Origin: an uncultured Oscillospiraceae bacterium
GTDB lineage: Bacteria; Bacillota; Clostridia; Oscillospirales; Acutalibacteraceae
Direction of reading: 5' to 3'
DNA length: 7,199 bases
Assembly: GCA_900545625.1 (NCBI GenBank)
Contig: UQZS01000072.1
Location: forward strand, 1 to 7,199
A program made the position numbers and the translations under genes. Shown here piece by piece: positions 1 through 6,752 of the stretch. Under the pieces are notes generated by a model, which made no database searches, was not told where the DNA came from, and saw only the letters and a program-made list of their open reading frames with translations. Numbering within the stretch: position 1 is the first letter of the stretch; each line of letters opens with the position of its first letter.

Positions 1-905
1 ACCGCCGCATGACCATCATGACGACGACCTTTATCCCCTGCGGGGCAAAGCTCCCGATCATTGCGCTGATCGCCGGTGCGCTGTTTGACGGCGCGTGGTG
101 GGTCTCGCCGAGCGCCTATTTTATCGGCGTGGCTGCGATCATCGTCTCGGGCATCATGCTCAAAAAGACCAAGCTGTTTTCGGGCGATCCTGCCCCGTTC
201 GTTATGGAGCTGCCCGCTTACCACTGGCCGACTGTCGGCAACGTGCTGCGCTCCATGTGGGAACGCGCCTGGTCATTCATCAAAAAAGCGGGGACGGTCA
301 TCCTGCTTTCGTCTATCGTACTGTGGTTCCTGCAGGCGTTCGGCGTTGAAAACGGCAGCTTCGGCATGGTCGAAGACCTCAACAACTCCGTGCTCGCCAC
401 CATCGGCAGTGCCATTGCGTGGATCTTTGCACCGCTCGGCTGGGGCAACTGGCAGAGCGCCGTGGCGACCATCACGGGTCTTATCGCCAAAGAAAACGTC
501 GTCGGCACATTCGGCGTTCTGTTCGGCGGCTTCGACGAGGTTGCCGAGAATGGCTGGCAGATCTGGGAGAACATGCGTCAGGTCTATACGCCCTTGTCCG
601 CATATTCCTTCCTGATCTTCAACCTGCTCTGCGCGCCGTGCTTTGCGGCGATGGGTGCGATCAAGCGTGAAATGAACAACGGCAAATGGACGGCTTTCGC
701 CATAGCCTACCAATGCGTGTTCGCGTATGCAGTCTCCCTCATTGTCTATCAGCTCGGTATGCTCTTCACAGGACAGGGCAATGTCATCGGCGCGATCGCC
801 GCGTTTATTCTGCTGGGGCTCATCTGCTTCATGCTGTTCCGCCCCGACCCGGAAAAGAAACGGCGTGCCCAACTGCACGCGGCCGCCGCTGCTGCAACCA
901 AATAA
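1..905 (+). CDS. feoB: Ferrous iron transport protein B, C-terminal membrane part (5'-truncated by window edge)
   Basis: This is the membrane half of FeoB, the GTP-dependent Fe2+ importer of the cytoplasmic membrane. The frame is open to the left edge (first full codon at base 3), and the ATG at 9 is an internal Met, so the gene starts outside the window. Family-typical motifs are visible. A CGAKLP motif (Cys codon at 39-41) lies in the gate region. A GLIAKENVVGT motif lies around 477-509. A CAPC motif (630-641) is followed by AAMGAIKRE. Six or so hydrophobic helices can be seen, and the protein ends in a charged, Ala-rich cytosolic tail. The N-terminal G domain is absent only because the window cuts it off; full-length FeoB is usually about 650-800 residues, so roughly 300 are seen here. 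A Cys-rich FeoB-associated membrane peptide follows 45 nt downstream, as is common in Firmicutes feo operons. The identification is very secure; no promoter or Fur site can be seen because the operon start lies upstream. Confidence 0.97.
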   Translation, partial: RRMTIMTTTFIPCGAKLPIIALIAGALFDGAWWVSPSAYFIGVAAIIVSGIMLKKTKLFSGDPAPFVMELPAYHWPTVGNVLRSMWERAWSFIKKAGTVILLSSIVLWFLQAFGVENGSFGMVEDLNNSVLATIGSAIAWIFAPLGWGNWQSAVATITGLIAKENVVGTFGVLFGGFDEVAENGWQIWENMRQVYTPLSAYSFLIFNLLCAPCFAAMGAIKREMNNGKWTAFAIAYQCVFAYAVSLIVYQLGMLFTGQGNVIGAIAAFILLGLICFMLFRPDPEKKRRAQLHAAAAAATK

Positions 906-935
906 AATCATCAAAACAAAACCTGTATTTGCCGT

Positions 936-943
936 AAAGGAGG
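936..943 (+). promoter_or_regulatory. Shine-Dalgarno fixing a GTG start
   Basis: AAAGGAGG is a near-perfect anti-16S match that ends 7 nt before the GTG at 951. It is the main reason to accept a GTG start for the small downstream membrane protein. Confidence 0.85.
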
Positions 944-950
944 CTTTCCC

Positions 951-1148
951 GTGCTCACATTCCTTTCTCAAAACCTCGCAACGATCCTGATTTCGCTTGT
1001 GCTGTTCGCCGTGGTAGCGCTTGTGATCGTCCACCTTGTGCGCAACCGCCGAAAGGGAAAGTCCTCCTGCGGCTGCAACTGTGCGGGCTGCCCGATGTCG
1101 GGCGCGTGCCACGCGGGAAGCCCGAAGGTAAACCCGCATCATTCCTGA
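951..1148 (+). CDS. FeoB-associated Cys-rich membrane protein
   Basis: This 65-residue protein has one N-terminal transmembrane helix (about residues 9-30), then a basic stretch (RNRRKGK, 31-37), then a short cytosolic tail with five cysteines at 40, 42, 44, 47 and 53 in the pattern CxCxCxxCPxxxxxC. This matches the architecture of the FeoB-associated Cys-rich membrane proteins found next to feoB in many Firmicutes. By family knowledge these are thought to assist FeoB-mediated Fe2+ uptake, perhaps by handling iron at the cytosolic exit. No mechanism can be read from the sequence. The start is GTG, chosen because AAAGGAGG sits 7 nt upstream and the helix begins almost at once. It lies 45 nt after feoB and just before a strong terminator, so it is the last gene of the feo operon. 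The positive-inside rule puts the Cys tail in the cytoplasm. The tail end is His-containing (NPHHS), which could add metal ligands; that is inference. Confidence 0.9.
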   Translation: MLTFLSQNLATILISLVLFAVVALVIVHLVRNRRKGKSSCGCNCAGCPMSGACHAGSPKVNPHHS

Positions 1149-1184
1149 CATTCTCCCCTTATGATATTTCCTTTATACAGGGTT

Positions 1185-1222
1185 GGACCGTTCCGCTTTA
1201 AGCGGGGCGGTCCTGCCTTTTT
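1185..1222 (+). terminator. Rho-independent terminator of the feo operon
   Basis: The 5' arm starts GGACCG (1185-1190) and the 3' arm ends CGGTCC (1208-1213). An inner perfect stem CCGCT/AGCGG closes a TTA loop, joined to the outer stem by two G-U wobble pairs, giving a 13-bp stem. A TTTTT run follows at 1218-1222. It lies 36 nt after the stop codon of the Cys-rich protein. Confidence 0.85.
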
Positions 1223-1269
1223 GTCCCCAATGCTCGTGCCGGCGATATGTGATGAGCGTGCACTTCCTG

Positions 1270-1297
1270 TTGACAAATAATAGGAATATGATATAAT
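1270..1297 (+). promoter_or_regulatory. Sigma-A promoter with extended -10 for the dockerin-like protein gene
   Basis: A perfect -35 TTGACA lies at 1270-1275 and a perfect -10 TATAAT at 1292-1297, with 16 nt between them. A TG at 1289-1290 makes an extended -10 (TGaTATAAT). Transcription would start near 1304, giving an AT-rich leader of about 54 nt. The only departure from ideal is the 16-nt rather than 17-nt spacer. Expression is expected to be strong and housekeeping-type; no operator is evident. Confidence 0.82.
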
Positions 1298-1340
1298 TTT
1301 TAAAAGAGAGACTGCAATATTTTTATTCAAAATATAAAAG

Positions 1341-1347
1341 AAGGTGG
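1341..1347 (+). promoter_or_regulatory. Ribosome binding site deciding between two ATGs
   Basis: AAGGTGG at 1341-1347 is 10 nt before the ATG at 1358 and only 3 nt before an out-of-frame ATG at 1351. The spacing, and the signal peptide encoded from 1358, favour the latter start. Confidence 0.65.
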
Positions 1348-1357
1348 GGTATGAACT

Positions 1358-2365
1358 ATGAAAAAGAAACGATCCGTTTTGTTGTCTGCATTGCTTGTGC
1401 TGCTTTGTCTTGTGCCCGTATCCGCCGCGGGGCCGGCGGATGTGCCCGGTGAGAGCGAAGTGTACTTAGGGGATTCCGGAACGGATGGTGTGGATGCTTC
1501 GGATGCGCGTTACATTTTGCAGGTCGCTGCGGGATTGCGCGCCGTCGACGCGAACCAGGCGAACCTGCTGGACATCGATCGCAAAGACGGCGTGACAGCA
1601 ACCGATGCGCGCTGGGCGCTGCAAATTGCTGCAGGACTGCGCGGTGCGCGCTTTTACAACACCGCAACAGGTGAAATTCGGGATGCCGAGATTGTCCACC
1701 CCGTGACGGCGGCAGATGTTGCGGCGGCAATCAACAGCGCTACGGCATCGGCAGTGAACGGCGGTGCGGGCTACACATGGACGCGGGAGAGTCACTTTAC
1801 CGAGGCCATCGATCTCGGCAGCGCGACAGAAACGCTGAACAACATCATTCAGGCCGTCGATCCGAACGCAAGCATTGACTCCGTGGTCGGCGGATTTGTA
1901 GGTATCGGCGAAAACCGTCTTGCCGTTGGAAAAGGGCAGGACGCGGCGAGCGCCATTGGATACCACGGAGAAAATTATCGGCTGAAAGCGACCGCGCTGC
2001 GCGCCGAGGACATTCAGAACCTGCAAGTAAACGGCAATACCTATACGTTCAAGCTGCCCGATGTGCGTTCTCCGAAAAAGGACGGAGCCACGGCGCTTTC
2101 CCGCTTGACGGATGACATTCTCACACAGGAGGAGGTTTCCGCGGAAATTCAAGATCAGGTTGGCAGTGCACTGCGCGTGTCCAGCCTGGATATCCTGTAC
2201 TCCGATATTCAAGTTACGGCGGTCATTGAGGACGGGACGTTACAGGAACTGCGCTATTCGTTCAACGTCAAGGTGGAAGAAATTGGTTTGACGGCGGCGA
2301 TTATACCGATCACGGGCACAGGCGCCATGGCGACCTCGGCGTCATATACCGATTTCGTCTATTGA
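1358..2365 (+). CDS. Secreted protein with two degenerate dockerin-like repeats and an unrecognised C-terminal domain
   Basis: The 335-residue protein opens with a clear Sec signal peptide: MKKKR, a Leu/Val-rich core (7-21), and a likely cleavage after the AlaAla at 23-24. No lipobox is seen. Two related repeats follow at residues 37-61 and 71-95, 34 residues apart. Each has a DGV core, a D-A-R triplet (49-51, 83-85), a short helix and the ending AAGLR. This resembles the Ca-binding loop plus helix of type I dockerin repeats, but both loops are off-consensus. The first loop appears one residue short and the second has Lys at the position usually holding Asp. Real cohesin binding is therefore uncertain. 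Residues ~100-335 form an alpha/beta, then mostly beta region with no family I recognise, ending in GTGAMATSASYTDFVY without a membrane anchor or LPXTG motif. The gene is monocistronic, with its own consensus promoter upstream and a strong terminator downstream. A role at or outside the cell surface is inferred; no enzymatic motif is visible. Confidence 0.88.
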   Translation: MKKKRSVLLSALLVLLCLVPVSAAGPADVPGESEVYLGDSGTDGVDASDARYILQVAAGLRAVDANQANLLDIDRKDGVTATDARWALQIAAGLRGARFYNTATGEIRDAEIVHPVTAADVAAAINSATASAVNGGAGYTWTRESHFTEAIDLGSATETLNNIIQAVDPNASIDSVVGGFVGIGENRLAVGKGQDAASAIGYHGENYRLKATALRAEDIQNLQVNGNTYTFKLPDVRSPKKDGATALSRLTDDILTQEEVSAEIQDQVGSALRVSSLDILYSDIQVTAVIEDGTLQELRYSFNVKVEEIGLTAAIIPITGTGAMATSASYTDFVY

Positions 2366-2378
2366 TCTTCGTGCAATT

Positions 2379-2414
2379 AAACAGGGCTTCGGTTTTTACC
2401 GAAGCCCTGTTTTT
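2379..2414. terminator. Bidirectional Rho-independent terminator between convergent genes
   Basis: A perfect 15-bp stem (arms 2379-2393 and 2398-2412, core AGGGCTTCGGT) closes a TTTT loop and is followed by T's to 2414 on the plus strand. On the minus strand the same stem is followed by TTTAATT. It sits 13 nt after the plus-strand stop and about 14 nt past the prfB stop, so it can end both transcripts. Termination is stronger for the plus-strand gene. Confidence 0.9.
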
Positions 2415-2427
2415 GTTATCTGTGGTT

Positions 2428-3549
2428 TTACGCCTGCCCTAAATTTTTCTGGGACTCCATTTTGAGATAGGCGTGGATGAAGCCGTCCAAGTCCCCGTCC
2501 ATGACGCTGTTGATATTGCCCGTTTCGTAGTTGGTGCGGTGATCTTTGACAAGCTGATAGGGCATGAACACATACGAGCGGATCTGGCTGCCCCAGGCGA
2601 TCTCCTTTTGGTCGCCCTTGATGTCGGAGATCTTCTCCAGGTGCTCGCGCTCCTTGATCTCCACGAGCTTCGATTTGAGCATGCGCATGGCGACCTCGCG
2701 GTTCTGGTGCTGGCTGCGCTCCACCTGACAGGCGACGACGATCCCCGTCGGGATGTGTGTCAGCCGCACGGCGGAGGAGGTCTTGTTGACCTTCTGCCCG
2801 CCCGCGCCGCTGGAACGGTACACGTCCATTTTGATGTCCTCAGGCGCGATCTCGACCTCGATCGTGTCGTCGATCTCGGGCATGACCTCTAAGGAGGCGA
2901 ACGACGTGTGCCGCCGCCCTTCGGAATCAAACGGGGACACGCGCACAAGGCGGTGGATGCCCGTTTCGCTTTTTAAGTAGCCGTAGGCGTTTTCGCCCTC
3001 AATGAGGATGCTTGCGGATTTGAGACCCGCCTCGTCCCCGTCGAGATAGTCGAGCGTCGAGACCTTGTAGCCGTGGCGCTCGCCCCAGCGGGTATACATA
3101 CGGAACAGCATCTGCGCCCAGTCCTGCGCCTCGGTGCCGCCTGCACCTGCGTGAAAGGTGAGGATGGCGTTTTTGCTGTCGTATTCGCCCGTCAGCAGGG
3201 TGGTGAGCGTCATCGTGTCTAAATCCTGCTCAAATTTGCGCACGTTCTCAGTACATTCGGGCAGCAGCGATTCGTCCTCTTCCTCATCGGCAAGCTCGAT
3301 CATGACCAGCGCGTCGTCATAGTCGCCGCACAGCTTTTCATAGGCCGAAACCTTGGATTTCAGCGTGCTTGTGCGCTTGAGCACGGTTTGCGATTTTTGC
3401 AGATCGTCCCAAAAGCCGTCTTGGGCGGCCTGTGCTTCCAAATCTGCGATCTCCGCCTTCATCTTTTCCAGCCCCAGCGCCTCAGCCAGCTCGTCGAGCG
3501 CATTTTTGTGGGACAAAAGCTGCCCGCGCAGCTCTTCGTATTGCAGCAT
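2428..3549 (-). CDS. prfB: Peptide chain release factor 2 (RF2), no frameshift site
   Basis: RF2 recognises UGA and UAA stop codons in the ribosomal A site and triggers hydrolysis of peptidyl-tRNA. The 373-residue product is full length. Domain 1 is a charged helical region (about 1-110). The codon-recognition motif SPF is at residues 205-207, which separates RF2 from RF1. The catalytic GGQ is at 250-252 in SSGAGGQKVNKT. These positions equal those of Escherichia coli RF2, supporting the chosen ATG at 3549. A Shine-Dalgarno-like AAGGAA on the minus strand (3559-3564) precedes it. In most bacteria prfB needs a programmed +1 frameshift at a CUU-UGA site around codon 26, which autoregulates RF2. 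Here codons 25-26 read CTG-GGG (3472-3477) and the frame is uninterrupted, so this control is absent. The gene converges on the dockerin-like gene and diverges from the Ig-like gene. The C-terminal tail after the last helix (MESQKNLGQA) is slightly longer than in E. coli. Confidence 0.98.
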   Translation of the reverse strand: MLQYEELRGQLLSHKNALDELAEALGLEKMKAEIADLEAQAAQDGFWDDLQKSQTVLKRTSTLKSKVSAYEKLCGDYDDALVMIELADEEEDESLLPECTENVRKFEQDLDTMTLTTLLTGEYDSKNAILTFHAGAGGTEAQDWAQMLFRMYTRWGERHGYKVSTLDYLDGDEAGLKSASILIEGENAYGYLKSETGIHRLVRVSPFDSEGRRHTSFASLEVMPEIDDTIEVEIAPEDIKMDVYRSSGAGGQKVNKTSSAVRLTHIPTGIVVACQVERSQHQNREVAMRMLKSKLVEIKEREHLEKISDIKGDQKEIAWGSQIRSYVFMPYQLVKDHRTNYETGNINSVMDGDLDGFIHAYLKMESQKNLGQA

Positions 3550-3558
3550 ACAGATAGT

Positions 3559-3564
3559 TTCCTT
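3559..3564 (-). promoter_or_regulatory. prfB ribosome binding site
   Basis: On the minus strand AAGGAA lies 9 nt before the ATG whose first base is 3549. It is a moderate Shine-Dalgarno match that supports the start giving E. coli-like residue numbering. Confidence 0.6.
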
Positions 3565-3590
3565 TTCTTCAAAAATTTTACAGCCTTATT

Positions 3591-3619
3591 ATTTTACTAT
3601 ACTCCTGCGGAATATGCAA
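3591..3619 (-). promoter_or_regulatory. Candidate sigma-A promoter of prfB
   Basis: On the minus strand TTGCAT (3614-3619) and TAAAAT (3591-3596) are separated by exactly 17 nt, predicting a start near 3584 and a leader of about 35 nt. The -35 matches consensus at only three of six positions and the -10 at five. An overlapping TATAGT could be an alternative -10, so this is a tentative call. Confidence 0.38.
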
Positions 3620-3764
3620 CAGTTTTACTTGTGCGGCGGTGTAAAAGCCACCTTGCACGACGAAATTTTATTACAATTCACCAAACAAAAAGACAGGTCG
3701 CCGCCGAAATGCATCCACAATATATTAAGGAAAAGTAAAATATTGCTGTCTGTGCATATTTTTG

Positions 3765-3793
3765 TTGCATCCTGCCTGCGAATTTGTTACAAT
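3765..3793 (+). promoter_or_regulatory. Sigma-A promoter of the Ig-like repeat protein gene
   Basis: TTGCAT (3765-3770) and TACAAT (3788-3793) are separated by 17 nt. A TG at 3785-3786 makes an extended -10 (TGtTACAAT). Transcription would start near 3800, leaving a leader of about 37 nt that holds the Shine-Dalgarno site. It has the same -35 hexamer and spacer as the divergent prfB candidate. Confidence 0.6.
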
Positions 3794-3821
3794 GAAACCA
3801 TATTCGGGTATTTTGCCCGTC

Positions 3822-3826
3822 AGGAG
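3822..3826 (+). promoter_or_regulatory. Shine-Dalgarno fixing the GTG start at 3837
   Basis: AGGAG at 3822-3826 is 10 nt before GTG 3837. No ATG fits better: the first in-frame ATG lies inside the hydrophobic core of the signal peptide. The GTG start is therefore preferred. Confidence 0.7.
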
Positions 3827-3836
3827 CTGATAACAA

Positions 3837-6752
3837 GTGCAAACGAGAGGAAGCAAGGCTTTAAGCATCGTGCTTTGCGCGCTGCTGATGCTGACCATGG
3901 CGATGCCCGCGCTCGTCGCAGCCGCGGCGGACGCGCAGATCGTCATCACGGATGAAGACGGCGCCGAAGTGACCGAGCGGCTCGAGGTCAAGGAGTTCGA
4001 GTCGATCCAGCTCGGCTACACCACGTCGGGAGACGTGCCGGCGGGCGCGTACGTCACATGGGAGTCGAGCCAGCCGCTGCTTGCCGGCGTCGATGAAAAC
4101 GGCGAGGTGCACGGCTACGACTTCTCGAAAGAAGCCATCGTGCAGCAATGGCTTGATGAAAACGTCCGCGTTCTGCCGCTTATTGGCGACAGCTTGGCGG
4201 ATTCGATCCTCCAGACCATCGAGGACAATGGCATCGACCTGGCCGACCCGGCGGACATTGAGCTGCTTATCACCCTTGTGGGCGCCATGGGCGGCTCGTT
4301 CGGCGAATCGCTGGCAAACAGTCTGCGCGAAACGCTCGACAATATGAACATTCAAATTACCGCCACGCTGCGCGCTGCCGACGGTTCTGTGCTTGCGAGC
4401 GATACCGTCGAGGTCGTCGTGGCGCAGAGTACGCTCGACTTTGCGAGCATTTACCCGACGGCGGTGCATATTACCAATAAAGATTCCGTACCGAAAACCG
4501 TCGCAGTCGGCGCAACAGTGCAGCTGTACGGCGTGTGCACGCCCGTACGCCTCGAGCAGGGCATCAAATGGACGATGGGCGGCACGATTTTTGACACGGA
4601 GTCGGGGGATCACGCGACCGTTTCCTCCGACGGCCTTGTGACCTTTACCTCGCCCGGCGAAGTCACCGTGCGCCTGAACCCGGAAAGCGCGGCGTATGCT
4701 TTTGTGACCGACACGATTACGTTCAACGTCGTAAGCCCGGAGGAACTGCCCGTCACGAGCTTCGAAATCACGGGCGAAACGGAGATAGACGAGGGCGAGA
4801 CCACGCAGCTTGCCATTATGAACGTGCAGCCTGCGGGTGCATATACGGGCGATCTCGTTTGGGAAAGCTCCGACCCGACGGTTGCAGTCGTGGACCAAAG
4901 CGGCGTGGTTACGGGTTTGGATGGCGGCAGCGGTGTGTTTGAACTGAACCGTAAAACCAATATTACCGCATCTATTGACGGGGTTTCCCGCTCTGTGGAG
5001 GTGCAGGTCAATAAAAATGTTCTGAACGCAACCATTTCCGGCGTAGAGATCGTGGGGAATGCCAATATCCCGAACAATACTTCTACGACCTATACGATGA
5101 AAATCACCCCGGACCGCTTGAACAACAGCAGCGACGTGCTGCGCGAATGGGGCATCACCGACCCGACGACCGGCGGGGTCGTCTGGGCGACGGCGGATGT
5201 ACCTGCGGATACAAGTATCGCCACCCTGACCGCCGGCGGCGTTCTGACCCCGAAATCCAGCGGTATTATGACCATCCACGCCCGCGCCACGCAGGGGGAA
5301 ACGGTCTTGGAAACGAGCATGACCGTCAGCGCCGGCACGCCGATCGAGAGCTTTACGCTGGAAATGGGTGATGGGTTTAGCAATCTTTTGATCGGTTTCA
5401 ACATGGAGCGCTGCCTGGAGGAAGGTAATTCCGGGCAACTGGATATCACCAATATTCTGCCGGCGGAATATGACTCCGATCTTTTGAACAACGTGATTTG
5501 GAGCAGTTCCGATCCGAGTGTCGCGACTGTGGATGAAAACGGTCGTGTGTTTGGCATGAACTCCGGCGGGTTGACCATTTACCACAGCAATTCCGTTACG
5601 ATCACGGCGAGCATTGGCGGCGTGTCCGCGTCGATCACCTTCAACGTCCGCGGTGCGAGCGTGGAAAATTTGGTCGCTGCCTCTATTTCGGGCAATGATT
5701 ATGTTATCAAGGATTTTCCCCTCTCGTATTCGGCGACCTTTGCCCCGCCGCGTATCAGCGTAAATAACCAGCACTGGGGCGTCTCGTATGACGACGGCTC
5801 CCGTCCGTGGGAATCTGCCTGGAGCAGCACGAGCGGCAATCAGCAAAACAGTGTGGCTTCGGTCGATGCAAACGGTACGGTCAGTGGCCTTTCCGCAGGC
5901 ACAACGACCTTGTATGTGTTCGGCCGCGAGGGCCTGACCTCTGTGGACGGTTCTTATGCGGAAGCAACCAAGGACATCACCGTCGTTGAGCTCGAGCCCG
6001 AAAACCTCACGCTCACCGCGCCCACGCGCACGAATTACGTCGAGGGCGAGACCGAGCTTGACCTTACAGGGCTGAAAGTAGAGCTCAATTACAGCCGCGA
6101 GACGATCAGCCAATATTACGATACGACCGGCTGGTCGGACAGCGATTTTACCGTGGAAGTCACGGATTACACGGTCGGCGAGATCAACCAGAGCATATTG
6201 GATACCGAGCAGCATATCCTTGTGACCGTCACACGCGCGGGCAAAAGTTACCGCGGTGTGTTCACCATCACGCTCGAATCCAAAAAACTGACGGACATCA
6301 CACTTGAAAATCCGCGCTATGCCTACAACGAAGGCGAGTATCAGCTTGACTTGGAGGGGCTCACCGTCACGGCGAATTACAGCAACGCCGCTTCCGAGCA
6401 GGTCACGGACTACACAGTGGATTACAGCGCCTTTAACCCGACGCTCCTCGATGTGGAGCAGCAGATCCCCGTTACCTATACGCACGCGGGGCTTTCTGCT
6501 ACGGCATACTTCCCGGTCATCGTGTACGGCTACCCGGTCGTCACGGTAGACGCGGGCGAATATGCCGGCGGCTGGACGACGGGCGATGTGACCCTGACAC
6601 TTTCCGCCACACACCCGATGGGTGGCTTAACGTATTCCTACTATACGGATTCCGACCCCACCTGGCGGACGATCGAGGGCGACACGCTCGTTATCAACAC
6701 CAACGGCAGCGATACCTATTACTTTAAGGCGGTCAACTCCGTCGGAGGTTGA
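3837..6752 (+). CDS. Secreted multi-domain bacterial Ig-like (BIG2/Big_3) surface protein, 3' end apparently lost at a junction
   Basis: The visible product is 971 residues. It opens with a signal peptide (1 to ~33, ending in an Ala-rich stretch). About six BIG2-type domains follow, at roughly 33-195, 198-300, 306-392, 400-500, 501-607 and 608-721. They are recognised by W-x-S-S-x-P/D, VATVD-x-NG-x-V-x-G and ITA motifs, such as SSSDPSVATVDENGRV. Two Big_3-like domains come next (722-817 and 818-898), with Y-x-EGE-x-xLDL-x-GL-x-V starts and VTDYTV. The last unit (899-971, GGWTTGDVTLTL... TYYFKAVNSVG) is an Ig-like fold that normally continues. The first domain has a ~75-residue helical insertion (about 97-171). 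The family forms rod-like stalks for adhesion or display on the Gram-positive surface; no ligand can be inferred. No anchor (LPXTG, SLH, GW or membrane helix) is present, and the frame stops in mid-domain right where the DNA changes character. The TGA at 6750 is probably an artefact of the joint. Own promoter and GTG start; monocistronic as far as seen. Confidence 0.88.
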   Translation: MQTRGSKALSIVLCALLMLTMAMPALVAAAADAQIVITDEDGAEVTERLEVKEFESIQLGYTTSGDVPAGAYVTWESSQPLLAGVDENGEVHGYDFSKEAIVQQWLDENVRVLPLIGDSLADSILQTIEDNGIDLADPADIELLITLVGAMGGSFGESLANSLRETLDNMNIQITATLRAADGSVLASDTVEVVVAQSTLDFASIYPTAVHITNKDSVPKTVAVGATVQLYGVCTPVRLEQGIKWTMGGTIFDTESGDHATVSSDGLVTFTSPGEVTVRLNPESAAYAFVTDTITFNVVSPEELPVTSFEITGETEIDEGETTQLAIMNVQPAGAYTGDLVWESSDPTVAVVDQSGVVTGLDGGSGVFELNRKTNITASIDGVSRSVEVQVNKNVLNATISGVEIVGNANIPNNTSTTYTMKITPDRLNNSSDVLREWGITDPTTGGVVWATADVPADTSIATLTAGGVLTPKSSGIMTIHARATQGETVLETSMTVSAGTPIESFTLEMGDGFSNLLIGFNMERCLEEGNSGQLDITNILPAEYDSDLLNNVIWSSSDPSVATVDENGRVFGMNSGGLTIYHSNSVTITASIGGVSASITFNVRGASVENLVAASISGNDYVIKDFPLSYSATFAPPRISVNNQHWGVSYDDGSRPWESAWSSTSGNQQNSVASVDANGTVSGLSAGTTTLYVFGREGLTSVDGSYAEATKDITVVELEPENLTLTAPTRTNYVEGETELDLTGLKVELNYSRETISQYYDTTGWSDSDFTVEVTDYTVGEINQSILDTEQHILVTVTRAGKSYRGVFTITLESKKLTDITLENPRYAYNEGEYQLDLEGLTVTANYSNAASEQVTDYTVDYSAFNPTLLDVEQQIPVTYTHAGLSATAYFPVIVYGYPVVTVDAGEYAGGWTTGDVTLTLSATHPMGGLTYSYYTDSDPTWRTIEGDTLVINTNGSDTYYFKAVNSVGG

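Noticed and set aside
9..11. ATG at 9 as the start of feoB
   Set aside because: The frame is open to the left edge, and the residues just before and after it (RR-MTIMTTTFIPCGAKLP) belong to the middle of FeoB, so it is an internal Met.
273..1151. Open frame on the minus strand across feoB and its partner
   Set aside because: It overlaps two well-identified plus-strand genes and the terminator side, has a biased Arg/His/Glu composition and no recognisable motif.
1464..1645. Repeated DNA within the dockerin-like gene as a mobile or CRISPR-type repeat
   Set aside because: There are only two diverged copies, in frame and 102 nt apart, fully explained by the duplicated protein motif.
1466..2212. 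Open frame on the minus strand opposite the dockerin-like gene
   Set aside because: There is no RBS or family similarity, while the plus-strand gene has a promoter, RBS, signal peptide and terminator.
3353..3955. Open frame on the plus strand crossing the prfB 5' end, the intergenic region and the start of the Ig-like gene
   Set aside because: It is antisense to prfB, runs through both promoters and has low-complexity Ser/Lys/Arg composition without motifs.
3861..6614. A very long open frame on the minus strand opposite the Ig-like gene
   Set aside because: Its translation is Arg/His-rich with no domain pattern, and it mirrors the GC-rich codon structure of the plus-strand gene, which has a signal peptide, RBS and clear Ig-like repeats. 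It is an antisense shadow.
6750..6752. TGA at 6750 as the natural end of the Ig-like protein
   Set aside because: It cuts an Ig-like domain in the middle, leaves the protein without any anchor, and coincides with the change of sequence character, so I treat it as a product of the joint.
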